From positions 1,302,001 to 1,366,000 of the forward strand of contig JBLDXI010000030.1 of NCBI GenBank assembly GCA_047495785.1: a stretch of 64,000 bases of DNA. Reading direction: 5' to 3'. This DNA comes from Lepidodermella squamata. Taxonomy: Eukaryota > Gastrotricha. Positions 1 through 10,800 of the stretch are shown here, piece by piece (positions within the stretch are counted from its first letter, which is position 1; each line of letters opens with the position of its first letter). Position numbers and translations under genes: made by a program. The notes beneath the pieces were generated by a model, which was given only the letters and a program-made list of their open reading frames with translations, was not told the origin of the DNA and did not search any database.

Positions 1-313
1 TGAGGCTTTCTAAGCTGAGCATCGATTCCCATCAGCAGAAAGACTAATAATTTGACTAGTTCGAAAAACATCGTCTGGTTATTGAAGTTCACTGAATGAA
101 ATGACTAGGTTGAGCGGCGAACTCGAGAAGGGTATTTTGGTCCAGACATGATGTCATGAGTTTACTACTGCATCTAAGCTAATTATTTAGACTGCCCGAG
201 CTATCCTGTATATGCTATCAAACTATCCTGACATATTTGTATCTCTGGCGAGGACTCAAAAATATCCAAAATTTAAAGTTAATAGAATGTAATATTTTGG
301 CACAAAACGGTGC

Positions 314-350
314 TATAAATAGTCGGCACATTCGTTAGTAAACGCTCAGT
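314..350 (+). promoter_or_regulatory. Putative core promoter (TATA plus initiator)
   Basis: TATAAATAG lies at 314-322 and an arthropod-type initiator word TCAGT at 346-350, about 32 bp downstream. This is the usual spacing for a TATA/Inr core promoter. The first ATG (355) opens only a nine-codon frame, so it is either a uORF or exon 1 is spliced early. The natural target is the exon ending at 1219, but I could not phase the exons in between. The rest of 1-712 holds no coding signal that I recognise. Confidence 0.35.
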
Positions 351-712
351 ACAAAATGTCTTGTAGAGGTTGCAGCCCTTCATAAACATGTGGGTTGACT
401 TCCTCATCGCAGACGTGTGTTCACGCCTTCGCAGCTGATCGACTTTACCGAGGCCGCACCAGACACTTGACGCGGTTCAATTTTGAGGGTTGCAGATAAA
501 ATGGAAATTTCGTGTTGACCCTATAGTAGCCATGATCCTATGCGACCCTCGCTGTCATTAAAGGATTGAGTGCCAACCTCTACTGCTCGCCGTCACGGCA
601 ATTTCTCCAGGGTAGTTCCACGACACGAATGGCGACAGTACGGGGGTTCCCCCGGCATTGTTTAGGAATCGAACCTGAGTCAATGATCGAATTAAATAAG
701 ATAAGCAGATGA

Positions 713-1219
713 GGCCGTAATGCAGCTGACGCTAATTTCAAAAAGTGCGAAAGTTCACGCTTATCAGCACATTATCAGTACATTATCAGCTACCTCAAAC
801 AGTCTCTCCAGAAGCTTCTCGAATCTGATGAATACCTTGAGCAGAAGCCGGGTTCAAGACTGAAGAAGCCCTTTCATCTCGAATGCCACGTGCCCTATCA
901 TGAGTTGGACATTCTCATATGCTGGCGAGTTCGCCACATCAAATCGTTAGAATTCGACTTTACCGAGTTCAAAACGAATATTTCAACATGTTTTCTGCCG
1001 CGAGTCTTTCTTTCTTACGGCCTCTTCAATAACGAGTGTACGGCTGAGGGTGGATTCTTCAATGTCGAATATACTTTCGAAATGGCCGATGGACAGGAGT
1101 GTGAAGCAGGCTACGATCTTGAATTGTATATACTGCTTACCCCTGCTTACATATTGTTCTCACGACGCCGATGGATGCACATAAAGGAGTTCCTTGCTTC
1201 TCAGTACTTCACGATTTGA
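713..1219 (+). CDS. Hypothetical protein, probable 3'-terminal exon
   Basis: The frame is open from just after a TGA near 710 to a TGA at 1217-1219, well beyond the first usable start. It is therefore probably a terminal exon entered by splicing: a CAG acceptor candidate lies near 720-723. The roughly 165-residue product has a charged, leucine-rich helical N-terminal part (LKQSLQKLLES), four cysteines, and a C-terminal half with alternating hydrophobic and acidic residues. I recognise no family. Codon use is unremarkable and there is no frameshift. Upstream exons would lie in 350-700, where no reading frame stands out, so the start is unresolved. A random open stretch is possible, but about 500 nt without a stop argues mildly for real coding. 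Confidence 0.4.
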   Translation, partial: GRNAADANFKKCESSRLSAHYQYIISYLKQSLQKLLESDEYLEQKPGSRLKKPFHLECHVPYHELDILICWRVRHIKSLEFDFTEFKTNISTCFLPRVFLSYGLFNNECTAEGGFFNVEYTFEMADGQECEAGYDLELYILLTPAYILFSRRRWMHIKEFLASQYFTI

Positions 1220-1482
1220 AAGCGGTCAGAGTTGTTTTAACAAACCACTGCTCAAACATATGCGACTTGTGTGTATACTCTGTTACCGTTGTTTTTAAGG
1301 TATAAAGGAACGTCAAAATCAGTTTACACGCTATTCTCGAAATGACATACCTCCAATTTCAGCAACTCGTTAAAACAAATGTCCCAGTATTTATATGATA
1401 ATTTCATTTTTACGAGGTCACGTCCGATGTGTGGAAGCGCTGCGCCGGGAGGTATTTCATCTCGATGGAGCAATTATGAATT

Positions 1483-2591
1483 ATGATGAAGCTAGAATTT
1501 CTTCTCATTCTATTAGTCTCAGTCCCACTGGCCTTAGGGTCGAGATCTTCGAAAGCCAGAAGAGATCCGCACAATGAATGGCGCATTTACAAGCGAACTT
1601 TTATGAAAAGCTACAAGCACTACGGCGAAGAGCTTCTGCGAAAGCGAACTTACGAACGTAACTCAGCCCTTATCGACGCCCACAACGAACGGTACAAAAA
1701 CTACGGCTTCCAACTGGGCGCGAACCGGTTGACTGATATGGCCCAGCATGAGTACAACATTCGCCTAGGTCTTAATTGGTCACCCTATAGCATTAAATTG
1801 CTCGGTGCGCTAAAAACTAACTCAACTGCGAAGAAACTCGGAAGCAATGCTGCATTAGTGGATTCGAACACTAAAACTGTTAATGGGTCCTTAGATTGGA
1901 GATCAAAAGGAGCCGTAGGTCCGGTTGTTGATCAAGGTGACTGTGCTTCCTGTTGGTCATTCAGGTTTGTAATTTTCAAGCATTTTAAGGAGGATTTTTC
2001 CATAGTTTCCTTAACAGTGCTGCTGGTGCTCTCGAGGGGAGACATTTTCTGAAAAATGGTGGAAAACTGGTTGATTTATCAGAGCAGCATCTTGTTGATT
2101 GTTCTTCCGAGTTTGGAAACGATGGATGCCATGGCGGATTGATGCATACAGCTTTCGACTACGTCAGAGTCTATGGCGGCCTTAATAACCTTCAAACCTA
2201 CCCTTACAAGGGCTCTACAGACCGGAAATGCAAGGTCAACCCGAAATCTGCGAAATTTGCGAAAGCCAACAGCTACAAAATCGTCCAGCCTAAAAATGAG
2301 GCTGCTCTCATTGAAGCTCTCAAAACTGGCCCTGTCTCTGTCGGAATCGATTCGAGCTTATTTACCTTTCAGTCTTACTCTTCCGGAATTTACAACGATC
2401 CGCAGTGTTCGGATAACGTAAATCACGCTATGCTGCTTGTTGGCTATGGAACAGATGCGAAAACGGGCGTGCCGTTTTGGATTGCGAAGAATTCGTTCGG
2501 CCCAGATTGGGGCGAGAAGGGCTTCATCAGAATTGCACGTCGCGGCAACACCTGTGGCATTCTTAATTACGCTACTTATCCGATTTTGTAA
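1483..2591 (+). CDS. Cathepsin L-like cysteine protease (C1A)
   Basis: Papain-family endopeptidase, secreted or lysosomal. Exons 1483-1964 and 2018-2591 flank a 53-nt GT-AG intron in phase 2 and give 351 residues, the usual cathepsin L length. Residues 1-19 form a signal peptide. About 30-85 is an I29 inhibitor prosegment with an ERFNIN-like helix. The mature domain starts near residue 137 (LDWR). The active site reads QGDCASCWSFS with Cys157 as nucleophile; the canonical Gly before Ser is Ala here. The catalytic His is in NHAMLLVGYG and the Asn in WIAKNSFGPDWG. GCHGGLM and the disulfide cysteines are in place. I start at the first of two adjacent ATGs. Poly(A) signals AATAAA follow at 2649 and 2663. 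The gene looks functional. Family assignment is firm; the subtype (L rather than K, S or V) is by eye. Confidence 0.93.
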
Positions 2592-2648
2592 TTGCGACAC
2601 CTGCCACTTCTGCGCCCGTGGGAAAACTTGTTCGTGCTATGAAATAGC

Positions 2649-2668
2649 AATAAAAACCCAGAAATAAA
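2649..2668 (+). terminator. Poly(A) signals of the cathepsin gene
   Basis: Two AATAAA hexamers, at 2649-2654 and 2663-2668, lie 58-72 bp after the stop codon, a normal distance for a short 3' UTR. Confidence 0.6.
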
Positions 2669-2702
2669 TGCCCGAGATTTATCAAAAGTGACTTGAAAAC
2701 AG

Positions 2703-2844
2703 AGAGCGAAGTACCGCTAGGGATGGTAGGGATCATCCCTACCAGTTCCATCGGTCCGTATGGTGAGCTCATTCAAAGACCAAAGGGGGGACCCTTATGT
2801 CGATTTTTGTGATCCCTAGCAGTTCCGCGGTCCTACTTCGCTCT
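2703..2844. repeat. Short inverted-repeat element (142 bp)
   Basis: The ends AGAGCGAAGTA (2703-2713) and TACTTCGCTCT (2834-2844) are perfect inverted repeats, and the next inner block (CGCTAGGGAT / ATCCCTAGC) also pairs imperfectly. A second hairpin, GGTAGGGAT-C-ATCCCTACC, sits inside. It could be a small MITE or only a secondary-structure element. No clear target-site duplication was identified. Confidence 0.5.
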
Positions 2845-3122
2845 ATGCTTGAAAAAACTGAAGGAATTATCTTTAGGGCTGCCAAATAATTCCCGGACAT
2901 CTAAGCTAAAATATCAATCACTGACATTTCTCAGAAAAAAGCAAAACCCAATTTCGCAGTAGCTTCCAGCCAATAAATTCCCAACGTAGCCATAGCGATT
3001 GTCACACCTCGAGTAATTAAATGAAAAAGGTGAATTATTCATGAAATGAACGCCAAAAATATAAAAATCGATGGATCTCGCGCATATCCGTTTTTCTTAT
3101 TTTCGTAATTTTCATTGTAATA

Positions 3123-3785
3123 ATGCATCCGAATCGTGCGAGAAGCTTGTCTTTACCTAGCCTGGTAGCTAGAACCGGAGTCCGGCCTGTAGAACCACGC
3201 TGGCCTAACGGGATTATCCCCTACGAGATCGACTACGAGTCTTTCCATCGGCAGGAGGGGGTTGAACTAATTGGAATGATCCATTGGGCGATGGACGACG
3301 AGTTCAACATCAGATCGCAATGCATTCAGTTCGTACCTAGGAATCAACTTGAAGACGAAGACTACGTCGTTTTCCAATGTACTCTGATAACTGGGGCTTC
3401 AGCTGTTGGACGGCAGGGTGGTCGGCAAACGATTAAGATAGCTCGCGACTCTGATTTGACTGGTCTACTGCATGAAATGATGCACTCGCTAGGATTTATG
3501 CACTATCAAAGCCACAACTCAATCGATGGACGTTATGCCTTCCCTATTGTTAGGAAATCTAAGCTACTAGACTCTGGAGGGCAAAAGGTTGTCCTAACGC
3601 TCGGCTACTACGACAAATTGTCTGTTATGCGGCAACCATGCACTGGAGTTTACTTTCCTAGATCTGGCAAAAGTTCGCATAGGCTGAGCCGAAGTGATCT
3701 GAGAAGCATTTGGCTCATTTACGGGAGACCTATTGAAACAATTTTAATTCAGTGCAGTGACCGAAAGGTCCATTTTAGTAAATAA
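3123..3785 (+). CDS. Astacin-like zinc metalloprotease, divergent
   Basis: A single-exon frame of 220 residues matching an M12A catalytic domain of about 200 residues. Family signs: the start-like RWPNGIIPYEID, the zinc site HEMMHSLGFMH (His117, Glu118, His121, His127) and a Met-turn SVM (Met169). Oddities: the residue after the third His is Tyr, not the usual astacin Glu; the Arg/Asp cluster that normally follows is lost; and the Met-turn reads SVMRQP, so the Tyr that normally follows (SxMHY) is missing. No signal peptide is visible at the chosen ATG, though a TATA-like AATATAAAAA near 3057 makes this start plausible. The zinc ligands are intact, so some activity is possible, but substrate handling should differ. 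It is convergent with the first receptor kinase gene, with 14 bp between stop codons. Confidence 0.8.
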   Translation: MHPNRARSLSLPSLVARTGVRPVEPRWPNGIIPYEIDYESFHRQEGVELIGMIHWAMDDEFNIRSQCIQFVPRNQLEDEDYVVFQCTLITGASAVGRQGGRQTIKIARDSDLTGLLHEMMHSLGFMHYQSHNSIDGRYAFPIVRKSKLLDSGGQKVVLTLGYYDKLSVMRQPCTGVYFPRSGKSSHRLSRSDLRSIWLIYGRPIETILIQCSDRKVHFSK

Positions 3786-3786
3786 A
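3781..3786 (+). terminator. AATAAA overlapping the astacin stop codon
   Basis: The stop TAA (3783-3785) lies inside the hexamer AATAAA (3781-3786), so the 3' UTR must be extremely short or cleavage must fall inside the opposing gene's last exon. Confidence 0.6.
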
Positions 3787-3799
3787 GAATGTTCTCATG

Positions 3800-6700
3800 T
3801 CAGAGATACTCGTTTTCTTGTTTGATCAAAGTAATCTCTAAAATTTTAGCCCGGAGTTGTTTGAAGGAAGGTCTGTCTTCATACGTATGGATCCAGCAGA
3901 TCTTCATGATATCATTGTATCTGCAACAACATGTTCAAGAGAAGAATCGGAATACAAGAAAGAAAAACTAACATTTTATCGGGGCAAGCAGGTGGCTTCG
4001 GCAAGCGAAGACCTTGGCAAACGTGGAAGATCACTTCCATGCCTAGCAATTGATCGTATGGCTCCGATTCACAATCTACCAGATAGGATATACACGTTTC
4101 ATTTTGATGGACCCTTGGGTTCGCTTACTTGTGAACATTTCCCACATAACAACGCCGAAAGACCAAACATCACTCTTGAGGACGAAAATCTTACGCATCA
4201 ATGATTCGGGCGGATGCCATCTAACAGGAATTGCGGATTCATGCTCATCAGACGTTCGATAATAGCAGCCTTCATCGTCTAAAACTCGAGACAATCCAAA
4301 GTCGGAGATCTTGCAGGTCATGCCATCGGATAGCAGTACGTTTCGACAAGCTAAATCTCGATGCATGCAATTCTTGGAATGAAGGTACACCATTCCTTCG
4401 CAAATTTCACTGATGAACCTTAATCTACTTGTTAAGCTAACCTCGGAAACTTTCCTGGTCTTGAGGAAGTCTTTAAGGGTCCCGTTTTTCATGAAAGGTA
4501 CTGTCAGGTGGGGCTGATCGTGAAGAATCGCGATTCCAATTAGCGGAAGGACATTAGGGTGGTCGAAATCTTTCATAACATGAGCTTCTTTGATCAGCCC
4601 AGCTACATCAGCTTTCACATCAGGGCGGATGCTTTTCACAGCTACGTCTTGCTCGTCCTTATCAGGCATTCGAAGTACGGCGCGTTGGACTGTGCCGAAA
4701 TTTCCTGTTCCGAGTATCCCAGTTATCTCGAGCCAATTATTGCTAACGTTGATGCGTTCGATGAGAATGATCAGATCCTGAGCCCCTTCCAGTCCTTCGA
4801 GTAACTTGGTGAAATCAGCAAACGGGACGACGTAGTTAGAATCGTGACTGGTGACGATGCTATCAGCCCTAGTCCTCTTTAACTTTCGATGTCGTAAGAA
4901 TAGGAATCCTAGAAGGGCGAGGACGATTAGGACAATAGTGCCCAGAGTTGAAGTCAAAATGATCAAAAGTTCTTCGCCTGAAATCAAAAATTGAATGGGA
5001 AGAAAAATACAACAGATACCTCACCTGATTCTAGAGATTCATTCTCATTCACTCCTTCGATCACAGCGAAGTAAGGATTGTGGCTGTTATAATTTCTATC
5101 TTCCAAGGAACATCTTGTGATACTCTGAGTTATAATGGAATATATGGCAGCCGTTGTGCCTGATTCATTGGGAACCGTTGGGATTTTTAGCTCAGTTTCA
5201 ATGGCCGAAATAGGAATGAGCGTATTCTGAATTCGATCGAATAAGCTCAGCGTTTTACTGAAGTCAGGATCAATAGCCGTTATTGTTATATGGCTACTGT
5301 TGACTCGATAGTTGACCTCGTAGCCTAGGAAGGTGATTCCAGCCAACGTTAAGCTATCGATTCCATCTGGCAGAGATGGCTGTAAGATATCAACTCGATC
5401 AGTCCTTATCCTTAGCCCACCAAATCCGAACATGAGGACATTCAAAAAAGCGGCTGCGGTATATGTGTGGCCAATAGCCGAATTTTTCGTATCAGTAACA
5501 TTCCTCCAGATGAAAAATGGCTCGGAATAGTAGTTTTCGAGCAAACTCTCAAAATCCTTTCGACCAGCTGCCATTGAAGCTTTCGTAGCAAGTTGCATTT
5601 CCAGAATAGCTTTTACAGCCAAAGAAGTCCCAGAAATGTTCACTTCTTTGATCCCAGCTTCGAAGGTTCTGCCAAATTTGCGGTTGTAATTCTGGAAAAT
5701 CAAATAAAAAATATTCCATTTTTTGCTGATCTTCACTTACGTCAATATCGTTCCTCAAGAGTTCTGGAGGAGCCTGTTCCAGGAATCTCCCCGAAAAGTT
5801 GTACCCAACTGGGAAATGAGCCAAGAGGACATCGGCCTGAGAAATGGCATCACTCATATTGAAACCATCGAATTGATAGTTGATCTTTTTAGAATTGTCG
5901 TACGGGAATTTCAAACGCATCGATTTGTCAAGCTGATCTTCTTCGATAGGGTCTCTATTCAAACAATTCAAGTACTGAGTGAAGTGAACAGCCAGTTGAC
6001 CAAGAGTCAGTGTCAATAGGCTGTTTATTTGGTTCTGGTGCAGCTCATCAGTCCCACTGACATTGTGGATCGACAAAAAGGTGCTGTTTTGATCATTGTC
6101 CTCTAATTTCTTTTCGAATGACACTGCGGCATTCTTGTTGATAGAAAATATAGAATCGGTTTTAATCTTTGATCTAGTGATGAAGTACAGCATTCGAGAG
6201 GTTAAGCTGAACAAGCTTTCACTGAACATCGCTTGAACGGCGCAATGTGAACACCATGTAGGCTGAGCCTTAGCTTTGTTCAACGTTTCGTAGGGGTAGG
6301 GGATATTCCTGCCTTGGGTGATGGAGCGGCTGAGGACTATTTGGCCTGCAATATCAGGATGAAGCCATGCAACTGGTTGGAATAGGAAAAGTTCTTGCTC
6401 CACAGTATGATGGCCGCCAAATTGACGCCGGGTGGACCCACGGCCGAGACCACAAGCGGAAGCTCCATAGAAACTTCCGTAAAGATCATACGAGTCCCTG
6501 TTGAATTGCTCCACAAAACCGAGCTGACTGAAGACCTGGTAGTAGGCGGACTGAATTGCTTCATTTAGTAACAACGCGCGAGGTCCTGCCATATTTGTGT
6601 TGATTTTTCAATAATTTCAAGTAATTATTTACCTGATACGCTGACGGATCCAGTATTGATTAATTTTTGCCATTTCTGAACACTTAATTTCACAAACAGA

Positions 6701-7605
6701 TAAGGATCCGCGTTTGCCGTCACGACCCCACGCCGATACTCATCCAACGCAATGGCATTATCATAGTCTATTGTAAGGAGGGAAACAAGCACATCCGTGA
6801 CCGTTGTGTCCAATTTGACATCGAAAAACCGGCCGTCGCCTATCGCGAAGCGACACTTGACGTAAGCCGTCGCGTATGGAACGCTGAAGCCAGGATGTTC
6901 CAAGTAAAACGTGATTTTCCTATTGCCGAAAAATCGAGTCTCAAATTTGATTTAAATTACGAACTGTCACTACCAGGTATCACTCTGTTCTCCCATGGTT
7001 TTTGAGATGTTAACGTTTTTAGAAAAATATTTATCGCTCAACGCTTCGCGGTAGATTTCGCTTTGATAAAACCTGACATTGGAACTCTGGAGTAACGTCC
7101 CTCCAGTGATGCTGATAGTGTGGAAGTAAGTTCGCTTGTACTCGTAATGACATCCGTAAATTGAGCGAATTACCAATCCTCGCTTAGTCCAAATCACTTC
7201 CTGCCAGACGCCAATTGTAGGATAGAAACGGAACTTTCTGTCCGCAATAGGATCTACCACACTGTCTACTTCAATTTTCGAGATTTTGAACACTGCATAG
7301 TTCGGCAGGGGTGTTCTTTGAATGTATCCATCGTCTTCCCTGTGAAAATACGCCGAAAGGTAAATTGACTCCTGAAAAAAATAGTTCACTATCCTGAGCT
7401 AACAAGAGCATTCGAGTCGTAATGCTCTTACGTTGTAGACAACAGTTCCTATTAATCCAGTTGACAACTCGGGAAGCAAATCGGCATTTTTAGTGTCAAA
7501 ATCGGATCCAGCTTCGATGAAATCTGTAAAATGCTCCTCTAGCAATTGCCCAGCCACTGTTAACATGCATATAATGCCGAGATTTAAGATTTCCTCAACA
7601 AACAT
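3800..7605 (-). CDS. GH65-ectodomain receptor tyrosine kinase 1
   Basis: Predicted 1147-residue type I receptor. Exons (5' to 3'): 7605-7432, 7371-6974, 6919-6633, 6585-5741, 5691-5025, 4977-4129, 4075-3973, 3920-3800. All junctions are GT-AG and phases close. Residues 1-20 are a signal peptide. About 40-780 is a GH65 (PGGHG/ATHL1-like) fold: N-terminal sandwich marked LLPELSTGLIGTVVYN, then barrel motifs GASACGLGRGS, TVEQELFLFQP, GTDELH (Pro of the usual PDE is Thr), FDGFNMSDAISQADV and GHTYTAAAFLNVLMFGFGG. A transmembrane helix lies near 800-820. The kinase has GTGNFGTV, VAVK, HRDLACRN, DFGLSR and PVRWHPPESL, with a YY pair in the activation loop. The tail ends QENEYL, unlike genes 3-6 (SQVL). 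The ligand is unknown; a glycan is inferred. Confidence 0.93.
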
Positions 7606-7662
7606 TTTTTTTTAAATGCTTAAAAAATTATGCATACAAGTTTTATTGCGATCAACATCTTT

Positions 7663-7708
7663 AACATATGTCGTGCGCGCACTTTTTCGCGTTTATCAGC
7701 ACTTGAAG
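7663..7708 (-). promoter_or_regulatory. Shared upstream module of receptor gene 1
   Basis: AACATATG (7663-7670) and TTTATCAGCACTTGAAG (7692-7708, read on +) sit 60-105 bp upstream of the ATG. The second word contains a GATA site (CTGATAA on the minus strand) next to ACTTGAAG, and its counterpart recurs upstream of all six paralogs. Confidence 0.55.
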
Positions 7709-7829
7709 TCCACTATCTGATTTTCAATTGCAATGGCATCTGTTGAACAGCCTTTTTTACACTTGACAATTTTGGCTATAAAAAATTCGGAAACTTTCAC
7801 TTCAGCAAATTTAATTTCTTTGAAAGGAT

Positions 7830-10800
7830 TCACAGATGAACGCTAACTACATGCTGAGACATTGAGCCACAGATGTGAAGAAGTTCACCAAATGTTGGCC
7901 GAGCTTTCGGCTCCTGAGACCAGCATGCCAGCATTACTTGATACAATTGATCCGGGCAGATTTCAGGCTTGGGCAGGCGACATCCGTGTGATAGATGAAT
8001 AGCTATCTCCATGGGTTGCAAATCAGAATACGGCTCCATCTTGCAATCTAAAAGTTATTTAAAATACATGTAAAATACAGAGCCAACGCCTAACCTGTAA
8101 AAATTTCCCACATTACTACGCCGAAGGACCAGACGTCACTTTTCAACATAAAAATTCGACGGACAAGCGATTCAGGCGGGTGCCATCGAACTGGGACTCG
8201 GTACTCGGTAGCCTCTAAACATTGATAGAAGCCATCTTCACACTCCACTGTTCGAGACAAGCCGAAGTCTGAAATCTTCGCCGTTAAATCGTCAGACAGC
8301 AAAACGTTTCGGCAAGCTAAATCGCGATGCATGCAGTTTTTCTCAGAAAGATACGCCATTCCAGAGCAAATCTCCTGTATGAAACGAAGCCTATCTTCTA
8401 AAGTCATAGAACCAGCGTTGGAGACCACGTAGTCGTTCAACGTGCCCGACGACATGAAAGGAACGATTAAATTCGGCTGGTCTCTCAGAATCGCAATTCC
8501 GATAAGGGGTAGCACGTTAGGATGGCTGAAGTCCTTCATTACATAAGCTTCTTTGATCAACCCAGCCACATCAGCTTTCACATCAGGTCGGATGCTTTTC
8601 ACGGCTACAAGTTGTTCCGGCTCATTTGGCAGGCGAAGAACGGCTTTTTGAACTGCCCCGAAATTGCCAGTCCCAATGAGATCAGTGATTTCAAGCCAAT
8701 CCGCGCAGACATTGATGCGTTCTACCAGAATTATAAGATCTTCCGCTCCTTCTAAACCTTTGAGTAACTTTGTGTAATCCGCGAAAGGTTGGAAGTAGTT
8801 ATTTCCGTCTACAATTCTTTGTTGAGTTTCTGGATCTTTTTTCTTGCGACGAAGCAGGATAAACGCCGAGATTGCTAAAGATATCACAACAGTGACCGTC
8901 AAAGTTGAGGCGAGAATGACTTCGAGATCATCTGAAAAATTAAGCCTAGTGATACTATAGCTTAAGGTTTCTGGCTTTACCTTTTGTATCTGGGTCTTCA
9001 ACAATATAGTAAGGATTGTGGCTGTTGTAATTCCTGTCCTCCAAAGCGCATTTTGTGCTAGACTCCGTGATGAAGCTGTAGATCGCAGCAGTTGTCATTG
9101 AATCTTTTTCTGGTAGAGGTAAAGTGATCGAGCTATCTTTCAGCTTGATGTATTTCCCGTTTAAACGGTCATAGACAGTGGTTATTGCGATGAATTCAGC
9201 TTTCATCGATGAAACAGTAATCGTCTTCTCTGTCACTTCATAATCGACCTTGAATTCGTAGAAAAAGGTGATCTGTTTGAAACTCATTGTCTTTATGCCT
9301 TTGGGCAGGGATGGTCGCAGGATATCGATACGGCACACGCGCAGCCTTAGGCCACCAAATCCGGAGATTATCACGTTGAGAAAAGCTCCAGCCGTATAGG
9401 TATGCCCTATTGCTGCCGTGTTCGCGTCCGAAATGTTTCTCCATACGAAAAATGGCCCGGAATTGTATTCGGACATTAACATTTCGAAATCGCATCTGCC
9501 CGATTCAATGAATTGGTTAGTCCCGAGCTGCATTTCAAGAATGGCTTTGATCGCTAGGGAAGTTGCCGGAATCGAAGCTTTCCCACTAGTGTTCGCGAAG
9601 TTCGTAGTGTATTTCTAAGCAATTCAATAATTTAGTAAAAATTGTCTATCCTTTAACATGAAAAACCTGAATGTCATTGTAAAGAATTTGAAAAGGCGCT
9701 TGCTCTAGGAATTTTCCTGAAAAATTGTAACCAATAGGAAAGTGAGTCAGCAAAACTTCCGCTTGGCTGATCGCGTCTCCAAAATTGAACCCTTCGAATT
9801 CTCGATTGCTGGTCTCCACTTTGTCATATGGGAAGTAAAATCTCCTGGTGTTGTCAGCCGCCTCCGGGTCTACGAAATCTTGATTTACACAGGTGAGAAA
9901 CTCGTCGAAATGCAGAGCAAGAGACGCTAGAATGTTCGTCAACAAATTATTGCTCTCATTGCGATGCAGCTCATCTGGACCACAGACCTCGTTGATAGAC
10001 ACGTAGTCGTGGTCATCCGTCAGTTTCGGTGCTAGGAATGCCGAGGTCATTCCGCTGATTTGCTTCAACCGCTGGAAGCTAACTTTACCCCTTGTGGCTG
10101 CGTAGAAGATTCTGGTGGACAAGGAAAGCAATATCTCGCTGTACAACGACTGGTTATAGCAGTGATCACACCACGTAGGTGGCACCACCCATGTGTCAGC
10201 AATTTCGAACGCCATCGGCTCCACGTGTTGAAGCACACGCCAACGATGAAGGATAAGGCTCTCCATTGATGTTGGCTGTATGAAAGCGAACAGAGGCGGG
10301 ATGAAGAATTCGGAATCGGGGGTCACGTGACCGCCGAAGTTTCGCCTCGTAGCACCTCTTCCGAGGCCACACGCCGAGATTCCCGCGAAATCGCTATCGG
10401 TTCCCAAAGAATTTGTTACAGGATTAAAACGAAGAATTGACGGCATTTGGCTGTAGATATTGTACATTGCAGAACGGGCCATTCTATTCAACTTTACATC
10501 ATCTTCACAGCAGATGTAGATTTACGACTTGAGGTGTATATACTTACCTGCAAAGTTAATGAAAGTTCCACCCGCTCTGTTCTGCCAGGCTTTCAAATGT
10601 TGTTCCAAGGCTATGTAAGGCTTTTCCCGCGGGAAAAGATCGAATTCATCGCGAGCGTTTGCGTAACTTCGATCCATGGTCAGCCAAGATACAGTTTTAT
10701 CCATGTAGGTCGCTTCCAACGCCATTTCAAAATTCAAAGACGCGTTTGAAGCGAATATGTCGATTTCATTCACGTTTGAAATCTGATTTTTGAACCTCAC

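Noticed and set aside
600-690. A B-box-like GGAATCGAACC suggested a minus-strand tRNA.
   Set aside because: The T stem does not pair fully and no A box, anticodon arm or acceptor stem can be folded around it.
4559-4804. Plus-strand frames opposite the kinase exons (several per receptor).
   Set aside because: Antisense shadows of conserved coding sequence. They recur at the same place in each paralog because the kinase is conserved.
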